From positions 3,224,001 to 3,288,000 of the forward strand of contig NZ_JAODOQ010000001.1 of assembly GCF_025398315.1 (NCBI RefSeq): a DNA stretch of 64,000 nucleotides. Direction: 5' to 3'. The position numbers and the translations under genes were made by a program. This document shows, in pieces, positions 9,183 to 19,092 of this stretch. This DNA is from Shewanella phaeophyticola (GTDB lineage Bacteria > Pseudomonadota > Gammaproteobacteria > Enterobacterales > Shewanellaceae). The notes beneath the pieces were generated by a model. That model had not been told where the DNA came from and did no database searches. It saw only the letters and a program-made list of their open reading frames with translations. Positions within the stretch are counted from its first letter, which is position 1. The number at the start of each line of letters is the position of its first letter.

Positions 9183-9805
9183 ATGAGGGGGCCAAAGGTG
9201 ACAACCCACTTATTTGGCCATTGTTAACCTTACTCAAATCATCACGTCAAAGCTGGAAAGTGCATCACTTAGCCAGCGAGCTACAGACCAAAGGATTAAT
9301 GCACGACCTCGACCCCATGCCAGAAAAAGATCTCTTCAAACGTAATTTTCTGCTAATGAATGCCTTGTATGAGCTGCAAGATATGCTAATGCCAAGACAA
9401 TGGCTGCAAGTCAAAGCGATGGAAATTCAAATTTTTAGAATCATCCCCGCCAATGCAGATATTGAGCATGTTAGAGATGGGGCGCTACGTGATTATTATC
9501 TAGACTGGAGTAATTACGATGCCAGCGCCAATGTCGTGCGTGAAATGCTCGAATCATTTTGGTCAAGCTACCAGCAATTTATTGGCGTTAATGCTCAATT
9601 AATGCATAAAGGGCATGCTTTAAAAGTATTCGAGCTTGATGAAACCGCAACCGACAAAGACATTCGCAAACAATGGCGCAAGCTGGCACTGAAATGGCAT
9701 CCTGATCGTGACGACGGTGATGCAGATAAATTCCGTGAAGTGTGCGAAGCATGGCAAACTCTGCGAGACAGAGCATTAGTCGGCACTTATCAGTCTAACG
9801 CGTAA
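9183..9805 (+). CDS. DNA-J-related co-chaperone (probable N-terminal frameshift)
   Basis: The unbroken frame from TTG 9221 gives 194 residues: an all-helical DNA-J-related domain (LFKRNFLLMNALYELQDML, then LRDYYLDWSNYD), then a C-terminal J domain (ALKVFELDETATDKDIRKQWRK, LKWHPDRDDGDADKFREV). The HPD motif is intact, so it should stimulate a DnaK ATPase. The true start is probably upstream. Bases 9203-9220 in the same frame encode NPLIWP, which reads as family sequence but has no start codon. The ATG at 9183 encodes M-R-G-P-K-V-T in another frame that would join it if one A were restored near 9203. I infer a one-base error there; the alternative is a TTG start. Confidence 0.72.
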
Positions 9806-9918
9806 AACATTCGCGAAAATCACAGCTGGATCACACTAATTTTGCCACTACACTTGGCTACTTATGCCATCATTAGCGGCATTATTGTCTTTAAATTTAT
9901 CTCCATTTTGAGGTGTTC

Positions 9919-10574
9919 ATGTTTAAATATTTAGCTTTAGCCGTGACCTTAGCCGTTGCTCCTATAACCAGTTTTGCTGCGCAATTTGTTGAAGGCACCC
10001 ATTATACTCAAATCTCAAACAACATGGTTCCTAGCGAACCTAAAGTAACTGAGTTTTTTCATTTTATTGCCATAACTGCTTCAACATGGAAAGCCAGTAT
10101 CTACCAGAAATCAAAAAAGGCTTAGACAAAAGAGTGGCATTTGACAGTAAACACGTCGACTTTATGAACAGCGACTTAGGTACTGAAGTGATGCGCTCAC
10201 TCGCGGTTATCCACGAGCTAGATAACAAAGAAGCGTTAAAAATTGCCATGTTTGGTGCCATTCAAGGCAAAGACAATAACGCTGGCCATGACCACAGCGC
10301 GGCAGGACATGAGCATAAATCGTTGATTAACAGCCGTGATGACATCAAAAAAGTGTTTGCTGAATTTGGTGTTGATGCCAAGCAGTATGATGATGTTGCC
10401 GACAGCGCCGCAACCGATAAAAAACTCAGCTTATGGCGTCAACAGCAAGTCATGTACGCGGTACAAAGTGTGCCCGCTTTTATTGTTAACGATAAATACG
10501 CGATTAACTTAAATGAAATGCGTACCCTTGATGACATCATCGGTTTGATTAACTACTTAGCGTTAAAGCAATAA
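9919..10574 (+). pseudogene. DsbA-family thiol:disulfide oxidoreductase (one-base frameshift)
   Basis: A signal peptide (MFKYLALAVTLAVAPITSFA) is followed by the DsbA-like start FVEGTHYTQI. The frame then breaks at a run of six T (10054-10059). Adding one T restores EFFSFYCHNCFNME and continues into the helical domain and the cis-Pro loop SVPAFIVNDKYAI, giving about 218 residues. The active site would be C-H-N-C instead of the usual C-P-H-C. The role is thiol oxidation in the periplasm; a His-rich HDHSAAGHEH insert is also visible. The ATG at 9919 has GAGG upstream. Loss of one T in a homopolymer suggests a sequencing error. Confidence 0.8.
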
Positions 10575-10597
10575 TTAGCTTCAATAAATCAATAATA

Positions 10598-10627
10598 AAT
10601 GGCTATCTGATGATAGCCATTTTTTTA
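10598..10627 (+). terminator. Rho-independent terminator
   Basis: Perfect stem AATGGCTATC / GATAGCCATT with a four-base loop, followed by T7. It ends the DsbA-like gene and may also serve the convergent amylase gene. Confidence 0.85.
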
Positions 10628-10659
10628 TCTACTTTGCGCTAAGCTTTATGCCTTAAATA

Positions 10660-12499
10660 TTATGGCTGATTAGTGTAAATAGCGTAGCTTAATCTTGGTA
10701 GGGTGACGCTAAACTCCGTGTCTGTCACATCGCCTTTAACCACGGCTTGCTCTTGGCACCATGAGTGTAACAACCGATAAGGCTGTACAGTGTTTGCTAG
10801 CTCAATGCTATGTGCTTGCTCGCCACTGTTAAACACCATCAACATTTCTGCACCGGTTGTCGCATCCACGCGAGCAAAGGCAAATATCGGCTTATCCGCC
10901 TGATAAAGGCGGTCTTGATACTCACCACGGCGCAACAATATATGCTGCTTGCGCAATTCGCTTAATTGAGCAATGGCCTGGTACAGTGGGTGGTTGCTGT
11001 CAAAGTTATCGTTTGCGGTAGTGGCTTGGGTGCCTAACAAGGTATTGTCATTATAACTGGCTACTTGTGAGGCAAACATGTCTTCGCGAGCGTGAATATC
11101 GTTTCCATCACCGGTAAAGCCTTGTTCATCACCGTAGTAAATCACCGGAATACCGCGAGATAAAAACATAAATGCATGCGATAAAATACTGCGCTGTAGT
11201 TTGTCTTCCGCAGGCATATCTGGATTAGCTTGGTTAATAAAATGACCGGTACGGCTTCATGTCGTGATTGCCTAAAAAGGTCATTAACAAATCAGCTTGG
11301 CTGTCGTGGTCTTGATAAAGACTGTCTTGGGCAAATAATTGCTGCGCTAATTCAGGGCTTTTTTTACGGTAGAAAATATCTGCCGCAGCTTGCTGAAACG
11401 CAAAGTCGAGCACTGACGGCAGCTTGCCCTCGGTAGTGTACAAGCTTAATACTTTTGGGTCTGGTGCATAAACTTCGCCAAATACATGAAACTGTGGGAT
11501 ACCTTGCGCTTTAGCAAAGTTAACAATTTCTGGGCTAAAGGTTTGCCAAAATGATAAATCGACATGTTTAACGGTATCAATCCTAAAACCATCTGGTTTA
11601 AATTCTTTAATCAAATTTTGGTAAATCTCAATCATGCCGCTTAACACTGCTGGGTCAGCGGTATTAAGGTCATCTAACCCAGTAAAGTCACCATTAAGCG
11701 AGCTTTCGCCTTTAAAGGTACTGTCGCCTTGATTGTGATAGTAACGCGGATCGTTCAGCCAACTCGGCACTTTGACCTCAGTCTGGCCTTCGGGAATAAA
11801 TGGCGTGTAACTGTCACCTTTTGCAAGTTGATCTAAAGATTTATATTCACAGTGCGTATTAGGTGCAATAAACTCGCCCGACGCTTGGTGACACTCCTTA
11901 TACTTAATCACGTCAGCAGTATGGTTAGTAATAATGTCGAAAAATACTTTAATACCACGTTGATGCGCTGCGTTAATGAGCTGCGTTAAATCGGCATTAC
12001 TACCAAAATGTGGGTCGATTTCAGTAAAGTCGACAATCCAGTAGCCGTGATGGGCAATGCCATCCGGTTGAATGGCTTTATTACGCAATAATGGTGTCAT
12101 CCAAATGGCTGTAATACCTAGGTTTTGTAAGTAATCGAGTTTTTGCTCAATGCCGTTAATGTCACCGCCATGAAAACCACGAGGATGAGTTAAGTCCAAA
12201 CCGCCAGCCGAAACCTCATGGGTTAATGAACCATTATCATTTTTGCTGTTGCCGTTATAAAAGCGATCAGGTAATACAAAATAAAAAATATCATCGCGAA
12301 CATCGCGATGTAAGTAATCCTGATAAATGTCTGACGCACCTTGCGCCTTAACAAGTGTATCGGCAGACTGCACATCAGCCGATTGCGGGGCTATAACCTG
12401 GCCTTTTTCCTTGTCGACGTCTGCCGGCTGACAAGCCGATAACAATATTAGCGGAGTTAATATTGCTGCGGTCAGTATTGCGCCTATTTTTGTGTCCAT
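10660..12499 (-). pseudogene. Lipoprotein alpha-amylase, GH13 family (one-base frameshift)
   Basis: The N-terminus is a lipoprotein signal with lipobox LLSAC (Cys23). A GH13 barrel follows with all four conserved regions: DIITNH, DGFRIDTVKH (Asp nucleophile), VFGEVYAP (Glu acid/base) and FLGNHD. After GNHDM the frame breaks near 11256. Removing one A of an AA pair gives DMSRTGHFINQANPDM and joins the C-terminal part (GIPVIYYGDEQG, then a beta domain ending SYAIYTNQP). The enzyme would hydrolyse alpha-1,4-glucans at the cell surface or in the periplasm. It starts 63 bases after the aldo/keto reductase on the same strand. All catalytic residues precede or flank the break. Confidence 0.85.
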
Positions 12500-12562
12500 A
12501 TGGCCTCTTATCGTTATTATTTGTGCTGATTAACGGGTAACTCTCCATCGATACAGCAATAA

Positions 12563-13566
12563 TTAAGGTAACTCTTGTCCCTTAGCGCTCACATACAGAG
12601 CATACCAATGCTCGCGACTCAGCGATACTCGAGTTGCCTGGCTACAGGCGTTAATTCGCTGCAAATTGGTGGTGCCAATAACCGGTTGAATTTGACTTGG
12701 GTGTAACATCAACCAACTGAGTAAAATGGCTTCTGGGCTGGCACCATAATCAGCGGCTAATTTTGTCACAAGTTGGCTGGTTTGCTTTACCGCTGCAGAG
12801 GGGGGAGCTTGCATTGCCCGTGTAAATCCCCTGGCATAAACTGCCCCAGGCTTGAAGCTGAATATGATGTTGATTGCAATATTCGATCGTACCTGCGGTG
12901 AAATTAATGTCTTTACCATCTTGATTACCGGCATAAACGGTTTCGTCTACCCAGGCATGTTTTTGCAAGCTCATTTCAATTTGGTTGACCACTAAGGGGG
13001 CATCTAGCACCCGTTGTAAGGCATTCATTTGATGTTGCTGCATATTAGACACACCAAGAAAACGCACTTTACCCGCAGCCTTAAGCTGATGAAATGTCTC
13101 TGCAATCTCGGTTACTTGCATTAATGGATCTGGCCGATGAAGCAGTAATACGTCGATATAGTCTGTGTGTAATTCAGTTAGGCTTTTTTCAACACTGTGG
13201 GTGATCCAAGCTGAGGATAAATCGTAACGTTTAGGCTACTTTGCTGTCTTCAAACCTGATACCACATTTAGTTTGCAAATACAGTTTATCGCGTAGAGAA
13301 GCTTGCTGCTTTAACACTTGACCAAATACGGTTTCGGCTTTGCCAAAGGTATAGATGTCGGCATGGTCAAAATAATTAATCTGGTTATCTAATGCGGTAT
13401 CAATAACCTGGTGAGCTTGTTTAATATCGTCAGCGCAAATAGCGTTATTGTTCCAACCGCCACCTAGGCTCATACAGCCATAAACGAGTGAACTGACGTT
13501 AGGTAATACATTTTGTAAGGGTAAACGAGGCATGTTAGTGCTCTTATTTTTGCATTGGTGACTCAT
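12563..13566 (-). pseudogene. Aldo/keto reductase (two frameshifts)
   Basis: Three frame segments make one aldo/keto reductase. The first has VYGCMSLGGGW, NYFDHADIYTFGKAE (catalytic Asp and Tyr) and the Lys in LQTKCGIRFED. The second has KRYDLSSAW, IDVLLLHRPDPL, VRFLGVSN and QIEMSL. The third has the C-terminal ASPEAILLSWLMLHPSQIQP and IGTTN (NADPH binding). The first break is near 13236. The second is in a run of six G (12800-12805), where five restore the frame. It would be a cytosolic NADPH-dependent carbonyl reductase of unknown substrate, resembling the YdhF type. The start is either MSHQCKN at 13566 or MPRLPLQN 11 codons later, which better matches family starts. Confidence 0.8.
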
Positions 13567-13670
13567 AGTTTATGAGATGTGGAATAAAAATGAAGAGCAA
13601 AAAACAAAATCATTGTTTGATATAGCTACCAATAAAAGATTACAGTTCTTTATAGATGACGATTATAGGT

Positions 13671-13982
13671 AATACCAATTCCACTAATTATCTGGTCATT
13701 CAGCGGGAATTCTGTGCCTTCTAGGCAAGTAATAGGATTGTAGGCATAGTTGCTCTCGGCAACTGCTCCTGCGTTGCTCTACCTCCTGCGTCCATGCAGT
13801 CGTACGTCAAAATACTATTAAGCAGCATAGAAGGCACAGAAACCCGCCTTGCAGGAGGCGCTCAGACAGTCCATTTCTTTGTTGCATTGCCTTAGAAGGG
13901 AATAACCATTATTTCAACAATGCGCCTCAAACTGAACAGTCTGAGCGACTCTGATTGGTCACATAATTAATGGAAATGGTAT
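13671..13982. repeat. MITE-like palindromic intergenic repeat
   Basis: A roughly 312-base element of nested inverted repeats with no ORF. The outer ends are ATACCAATTCCACTAATTAT at the left and the related ATAATTAATGGAAATGGTAT at the right. An inner pair is GCGCTCAGACAGT (13859-13871) and ACAGTCTGAGCG (13938-13949). A third pair is TCTGTGCCTTCTAGGC (13711-13726) and GCATAGAAGGCACAGA (13825-13840). Its core (TTGCTCTACCTCCTGCGTCC) recurs in degenerate form near 50741-50763. It ends eight bases before the LysR start codon, so it must replace or carry that gene's promoter. No target-site duplication is evident. Confidence 0.75.
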
Positions 13983-13989
13983 AAGCATA

Positions 13990-14883
13990 ATGAGCCGAGA
14001 ACATAAAAAGTTTGAGCGATTATTTTTATTCAGTGAGGTGGCCAAGCAGTTGAGCTTTACCGGTGCGGCAGCCGAATTAGGTATTTCACGCGGTTACTTA
14101 TCTGAGCAAATTAGACAACTTGAACAAGAACTCGGTAGACCGTTACTCATTCGTACCACCCGCAGCGTTAAGTTGACGGTTCAAGGCGAGATGATATTAG
14201 CTAGTATGGCGCAGGTAAAAGCGGACTTACTGGATCTTGACCGACAAATTCGTCACGACAATGATGATATTGCAGGTAGGATCCGCATCACCGCCCCGAG
14301 CCAATTTACTCAACGATATTTATTAGACATTTGCCATGAATTTAGCGTGCTACATCCACAAGTGAATTTCAGCATTAATTGCAGCTACACCTTATTTGAT
14401 TTAGCAAAAAACGATTTTGATTTGGCTATAAGGGCAACCCAAAATCCGCCGCAAAACATGGTCGCTAAAAAATTATTTGATTACCAACAAGTGTGCTGCG
14501 CGGCACCTGAGTATCTTAACAAAGCGGGTATACCTAAGAGTATTGATGATTTGCATCAGCACCGATGCTTAACGTCGGCAGAACAAAGTGATTGGTTATT
14601 TGGCAATAAAACCATCGCCATTAACAGCTTTATGAGCGTCAACGATAATCACATGCTCAAAACACAAGCTTTACTCGCAAGAGGGATTATTTTAGACTCG
14701 CAATATCTTGTCGATAAAGAGTTACAACAAGGCCAATTACAGGCCATTTTAACCCATGAAACCATGAGTCAATCGGCCACTTATATTGTGCACCCGCAAA
14801 TGATTAACCAGTCAGCAAGGCTGAGCAGTTTTATTCAATTTACCCTTGAGTGGTTTAAACATAACAAACAGGCCATAGGTTAG
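13990..14883 (+). CDS. LysR-type transcriptional regulator
   Basis: A 297-residue LysR regulator. The HTH is at about residues 8-65 (LFSEVAKQLSFTGAAAELGISRGYLSEQIRQLE, then TRSVKLTVQG), and the effector domain resembles the CrgA/DsdC-like group (GRIRITAPSQFTQRYLL, DFDLAIRATQNPP). The target is not evident from homology. The diverging aldo/keto reductase is a natural candidate because a regulator and a divergent oxidoreductase is a common LysR arrangement, but a MITE-like repeat now separates them. The ATG at 13990 lies directly after the repeat with no clear ribosome binding site. Confidence 0.88.
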   Translation: MSREHKKFERLFLFSEVAKQLSFTGAAAELGISRGYLSEQIRQLEQELGRPLLIRTTRSVKLTVQGEMILASMAQVKADLLDLDRQIRHDNDDIAGRIRITAPSQFTQRYLLDICHEFSVLHPQVNFSINCSYTLFDLAKNDFDLAIRATQNPPQNMVAKKLFDYQQVCCAAPEYLNKAGIPKSIDDLHQHRCLTSAEQSDWLFGNKTIAINSFMSVNDNHMLKTQALLARGIILDSQYLVDKELQQGQLQAILTHETMSQSATYIVHPQMINQSARLSSFIQFTLEWFKHNKQAIG

Positions 14884-15395
14884 TTAAAAAAATCTCTAAT
14901 GTGTAACAGCCCTAATAAGCAGTGCAATACAATAAAGCCAATAAAACCATGGGTAAACATTATATGATAGTGACGCCAGGTTAATGCATTAGCCGGATCA
15001 GCCACAAACCATGCAATACCGGTCAATGCCACCAGCAGCAGTAAAATGACCCCTACCCCTTCAATAACACTGATTAAGCCTTTGCCTCCTGAATGAGGAA
15101 GCTGGCCGCGCAGTAAACCACCCACATCAGACAGTAGCGGCTTTATATCAAAAATTAGCCAGGGGAAAAACAATCGCCATTGACCGCCCTTACACACTTT
15201 AATTAAAAATAGCACTGCCACCATTGCGGTCAACAAGCCACCATAAACATGAAATAAATCCCAAAACCCCGCGCGCGCTGTTAACTGTCTACCAATGAGT
15301 ATCCAGGGGCTTGTAAAGAGCAACAGCAATGACATAACGAGCACTAATGCATGTAATACTGCCTCAAAACCTTGCCAAACACGCTTTATGGTCAT
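14880..15395 (-). CDS. Membrane cytochrome b561-type protein (hemG partner)
   Basis: A 171-residue protein with four predicted membrane helices (about residues 13-31, 46-65, 108-127, 147-165). His residues sit in helices (EAVLHALVL, DLFHVYGG, YHIMFTHGF, VLHCLLGLLHIRDF), as expected for a di-haem cytochrome b. The start ATG (15393-15395) overlaps the restored stop codon of hemG by one base (TGATG), a sign of translational coupling. It may pass electrons from HemG to quinone; that role is inferred from coupling. Its end overlaps the LysR stop region by four bases. Confidence 0.78.
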   Translation of the reverse strand: MTIKRVWQGFEAVLHALVLVMSLLLLFTSPWILIGRQLTARAGFWDLFHVYGGLLTAMVAVLFLIKVCKGGQWRLFFPWLIFDIKPLLSDVGGLLRGQLPHSGGKGLISVIEGVGVILLLLVALTGIAWFVADPANALTWRHYHIMFTHGFIGFIVLHCLLGLLHIRDFFN

Positions 15396-15920
15396 CAATT
15401 AGCCTCAATCATTTGCTGAGCAAATTGATCGACTTTACTCCAATCAGTAAACTCTACTTTGGTATTGGGGTCAGTTGCAGCCTTTGGTTATCCACATAAT
15501 AAAGCGAATAATGTTACGATCCATGGCACCATAACCCTGATAATCTAAATTGCCACCAAACACTTGTAATAGCTTAGGCTGCCATGAGCTTTGGCTTAAA
15601 AACTGCTGCATGTACATATTTGTCTCAGGGGTGTTTTTAAGCGGCTTACGCGCCACTAAACTCACCGAAAAAAAGCCGCTAGGTTTTGTTTCGAGCTGTT
15701 GTTGATGAGATTCGATAAATTGGTACAGCGCAGGACGATGCTTACCGTGTCGAATACTGGCACCAATAAACACTTTATCGAACTTAGTCAGATCTGGCAC
15801 CTCAGACAAGGAGGCTATGGTCACTTGTTGCTGCTGGGCTTCTAGCTTGCTTTTAAGGTATTCACAAATTTTTTGAGTGTAACCATGGACACTCGAGTGG
15901 ATCAGTAAAATGTGGCTCAT
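15395..15920 (-). pseudogene. hemG: Protoporphyrinogen IX dehydrogenase HemG (one-base frameshift near the C-terminus)
   Basis: A flavodoxin-like protein: FMN loop HSSVHGYTQKI at residues 8-18, FIGASIRHGKHRP around 51-63 and FFSVSLVARKP around 84-94. It oxidises protoporphyrinogen IX to protoporphyrin IX with menaquinone or ubiquinone as acceptor in haem synthesis. The frame stops at WITKGCN (15471), but removal of one base near 15479 restores WITKGATDPNTKVEFTDW and a tail ending QMIEAN at 15395. That gives about 175 residues, the normal HemG length. The restored stop overlaps the start of the cytochrome b gene. Sequence error is likely. Confidence 0.86.
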
Positions 15921-16046
15921 GCTGACCTCAAATTGAAATCATATAAAGTAATACAGCATCTTAGCTCAGTGGTATAAAAATTTACATGAAACAGATCACG
16001 GCATGAGTATCACGTTATACTCAATCAACCTGCAGATGCATATTAA

Positions 16047-16081
16047 CTAAAAATCCCTTAGCCATGCTCGACTAAGGGATT
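16047..16081 (-). terminator. Rho-independent terminator of the iron operon
   Basis: Stem AATCCCTTAG / CTAAGGGATT with a ten-base loop. On the minus strand it is followed by TTTTT, 28 bases beyond the di-haem oxidoreductase stop. Confidence 0.85.
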
Positions 16082-16108
16082 AAACATTTTAATACGAGTC
16101 CCGTTTGC

Positions 16109-17743
16109 TTATAGCGACATTAAAAATGCCACCAGTTGCGTACGTTCATCTTGACTTAACGCCATAAAATCATCGGTTGATTGCTGAGCCTCTCCACCAT
16201 GCCACAAAATTGCTTCTTCTAGCGTAGCAGCTCTTCCGTCATGTAAAAAACCCGCTTGCGGATTAACCGTTTGAGTCAGCCCTATCCCCCATAAAGGTCG
16301 GGTACGCCATTCATTACCGTCGGCTAAAAAGTCAGGTCGACCATCAGCAAGCCCTTCACCCATATCGTGCAGTAACATGTCAGTAAATGGGTAAATCGTT
16401 TGGCTTTTCAAACTGTCACTCATGGCGATTCCGCCAATATCACCTGATGTTTTGGTGACAAATGATGGTGTATGGCAACCACTACAATTAAGCTGCTCAA
16501 ATAATCGAGCGCCTTCACGCACATCGCCATCGTCGACATTGCGTCTCGCGGGTACCGCTAATGTTTCAGCATAAAAAACCACGGCATCACTAAACTCTGC
16601 ACTGGCTTCAGGTGCACCGTCAACACCTTCACCGGTATCAACAAATCCTGTGCGGGTTAAATATGAGTCATGCAAACTGGTACCAAGGACACTTTCTTCA
16701 GGAAATAACGGATTAGTAATACCAATATCACCACGTAATGCACCTAATGATTGCACTCGAACACTTGGTGTATTGGCTTTCCAACCAAAACGCCCTAATG
16801 ATACTGGAGTTACATCTCCATTTTGTGCCTTTATGGCATCGAACACCCAATTTGCTCGACCAGAAATATTGTCATTATTACTGTCATCGGCATCCACATT
16901 AGCCAAAATGCTTGCCTCTGGTATGGCTTCTAATAAACCTAAGCCAAATACAGGCATACCATTGCGCCAGCCCATTAACACATCATCTTGGAGTAAATTG
17001 GAGGTTACATTCGCACTTTGTTTGGTTTCACCTGGCGCGTCATAGGGATTTTCGACTTCAAAAATAGGCTTTTTTAAGCTCACTGTTTGACCGTCAGAAT
17101 AAACGACATCATGCCGTTCATAAGATAAATACACATCAGCTTGGCCTATAAATGAATTATCTTGCCAATCGGCACGCGCTTTTAATACCCCACGGTGAAA
17201 TAATTGATCACCAAAATCTGGCACTTTAATTGGCGCACAATAATTATTTTCAGCCGTACCTTGTGTACAAGGTTCTGCAGAAGCTTTACTTATGCGCAAG
17301 AAAATTCCATCAGCAGAGCCTAATTTAATGCGAGTTTCATTTGCCGCAACCGAGGGTGTTGAATTTCTGCCATCACGTTGATGACAAGAATTACAATCTG
17401 CATTATTGAATACAGGATCTAAACCGTCCAATTCAGGATGTTGGTCATTGGGTGCGGTAGTAAATGACGCTTCAAAATTAGCATCACCTTCTAAATGCAA
17501 TTCAAGTTCATCTTCAGTTAAATTAACAGATGGCGTTGAAAAACCATGGCCGGAACTATTAGCATCAAACGTGGTAGTGTCACCACCTAATGCAATAACA
17601 GAGGTGTAGTTCGGATAAGTTACAACGGGGTCAACGGGTTGAACAGGCTCTGAAGTACCGTCATCACCGCTGCCACCACAAGCACTTAAACTCAACCCGA
17701 TTAATGCCGCAAACCAGTAAGGTTGTCGTAATAATTTATTCAT
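16109..17743 (-). CDS. Di-haem oxidoreductase (DUF1111/DHOR) lipoprotein
   Basis: About 544 residues. A lipoprotein signal (lipobox LSAC) is followed by two c-type haem motifs, CNSCH and CSGCH (about residues 122-126 and 425-429 counted from an upstream Met at 17758). DHOR-type segments include NNADCNSCHQRDGR, GMPVFGLGLLEAIPE, RFGWKA and LWGIGLT..FLHDGRA. The preferred start is MNKLLRQ (17741-17743), which puts the Lys-Leu-Arg head directly before the hydrophobic stretch. It is a periplasmic electron-transfer protein. In iron-regulated operons this family travels with imelysins and outer membrane proteins, exactly as here; the reaction is not established. Confidence 0.87.
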   Translation of the reverse strand: MNKLLRQPYWFAALIGLSLSACGGSGDDGTSEPVQPVDPVVTYPNYTSVIALGGDTTTFDANSSGHGFSTPSVNLTEDELELHLEGDANFEASFTTAPNDQHPELDGLDPVFNNADCNSCHQRDGRNSTPSVAANETRIKLGSADGIFLRISKASAEPCTQGTAENNYCAPIKVPDFGDQLFHRGVLKARADWQDNSFIGQADVYLSYERHDVVYSDGQTVSLKKPIFEVENPYDAPGETKQSANVTSNLLQDDVLMGWRNGMPVFGLGLLEAIPEASILANVDADDSNNDNISGRANWVFDAIKAQNGDVTPVSLGRFGWKANTPSVRVQSLGALRGDIGITNPLFPEESVLGTSLHDSYLTRTGFVDTGEGVDGAPEASAEFSDAVVFYAETLAVPARRNVDDGDVREGARLFEQLNCSGCHTPSFVTKTSGDIGGIAMSDSLKSQTIYPFTDMLLHDMGEGLADGRPDFLADGNEWRTRPLWGIGLTQTVNPQAGFLHDGRAATLEEAILWHGGEAQQSTDDFMALSQDERTQLVAFLMSL

Positions 17744-17835
17744 CGTTTTCTCACACATTTTTAATCGAAATCAGATAATTAGCCATAGCACATCCTTTAT
17801 TATTAGGATTATATTGTGAAAGGATTGCATTTCCC

Positions 17836-17870
17836 CTCCCAACCAGGTCACACAATGACCTGATTGGGAG
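17836..17870 (-). promoter_or_regulatory. Intercistronic hairpin between imelysin and DHOR genes
   Basis: Inverted repeat CTCCCAACCAGGTCA / TGACCTGATTGGGAG with a five-base loop. No T-run follows on the minus strand. It probably acts as an mRNA stabiliser or partial attenuator rather than a terminator, lowering expression of the third gene relative to the second. Confidence 0.55.
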
Positions 17871-17884
17871 AGAAATTAGCTAAT

Positions 17885-19051
17885 TTATGAGTTCCAATCA
17901 GATAACAAAGGCAGTACGTCTGACTCCAATGAAGTTTGCAGTGTTGTAAGTGCATCAATTGCACTTTGCACTAACACACGACCATCTTCGTCCAAAATAG
18001 CTTGGCGAAATGGCATATCAGTACTGCCTGAAATGGCTTGAATTTTTAAAATTGAATCGTCAATTTCACTGGTAATACGAGCAGCTAACGTTGCATCAGC
18101 TGCAGCAACAAAGTCTACTAATCCGGTATTATCTGACGCACCAGTAAACTCTCCTTGATATACGTTTCGTACACCAATGATGTTATTAGCAAAGTCAGTC
18201 AGTGAGTTCCATGAATACTGTGATTCAACTTTAGACGTATCAGCAGTACTAATCGAATCACCAAATGGATCGGCTATTTTACCGTTACCCACTTCATCGA
18301 CAATACCAATCATGCCATTGATTAATTCTTCAATCACCGCCAGCTGTGATGAATAAATCGTATTGGTTGCATCACCAGGGCTTTTGAGTAAATCGGCATA
18401 AGGTATAGCAGTTTCATTTTCAGCGTTATAGTTTACTTGCCACGCATCATCTAACAGTGTGGCGTAATCTCTAAACACTTCTGCTAACGCAATTAAATAC
18501 TCACGCTCACTGGTAGTAAGATCTGCAATTAGCTTGGTATTGCTGTCAACACCATTACCAAATAACAAGTATTCCATGGTGTGAAAGCCTTGAACGTCAT
18601 CGTTCCAAGCTTTAATGGTTTCGGCATCAAAACCACTATTATTGTCTAGCTGAGTCTGTAAGTCTGTGGTGTTTAAAGGCCAGCTGTCTAAATGTGGGTC
18701 AATACTTAAAGAATCTACAGAGCCAAAAATATGCGATTCACCTTGCTCCCATGGCTCACGTGCAGATTTCCATGCATTCTGTGCAGCCACGAGATCGGCT
18801 TGAGTTGCTGACGCACTTAGCAAAGCTTGTGTCGCTAATAATAATAATGCGTCACCCTCAGCGGCTAAATTGGCATAACCGGCCACAATAACATCATCGG
18901 TCAAATTAGTGATCATTTCTGTAGCGGCAAAGCTAAAGCCCGTTGTCGGCTCCACTGGTGTTTCGGTACTTGAATCATCAGAACCTGAACCACCACATGC
19001 AGATAAAGTCGTGATTAAAGCCAATGTTATTGCTGTGTGTTTAAAGCGCAT
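17885..19051 (-). CDS. Imelysin family (M75) lipoprotein
   Basis: A 388-residue lipoprotein with lipobox TLSAC (Cys19), followed by a Ser/Glu/Thr linker. The imelysin domain has the conserved GxHxxE motif as GFHTME at 155-160, in the context of VQGFHTMEYLLFG, plus WKSAREPWEQGE at about 94-106 and DPHLDSWPL near 118. Imelysin-like proteins are periplasmic or surface iron-uptake factors; His157 and Glu160 are the proposed ligands. It is the middle gene of porin, imelysin, DHOR on the minus strand, 41 bases after the porin gene. Confidence 0.9.
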   Translation of the reverse strand: MRFKHTAITLALITTLSACGGSGSDDSSTETPVEPTTGFSFAATEMITNLTDDVIVAGYANLAAEGDALLLLATQALLSASATQADLVAAQNAWKSAREPWEQGESHIFGSVDSLSIDPHLDSWPLNTTDLQTQLDNNSGFDAETIKAWNDDVQGFHTMEYLLFGNGVDSNTKLIADLTTSEREYLIALAEVFRDYATLLDDAWQVNYNAENETAIPYADLLKSPGDATNTIYSSQLAVIEELINGMIGIVDEVGNGKIADPFGDSISTADTSKVESQYSWNSLTDFANNIIGVRNVYQGEFTGASDNTGLVDFVAAADATLAARITSEIDDSILKIQAISGSTDMPFRQAILDEDGRVLVQSAIDALTTLQTSLESDVLPLLSDWNS

Positions 19052-19092
19052 AATAAAACTCCATGTAAAAAAATTAAAACAAATAAATAAAT

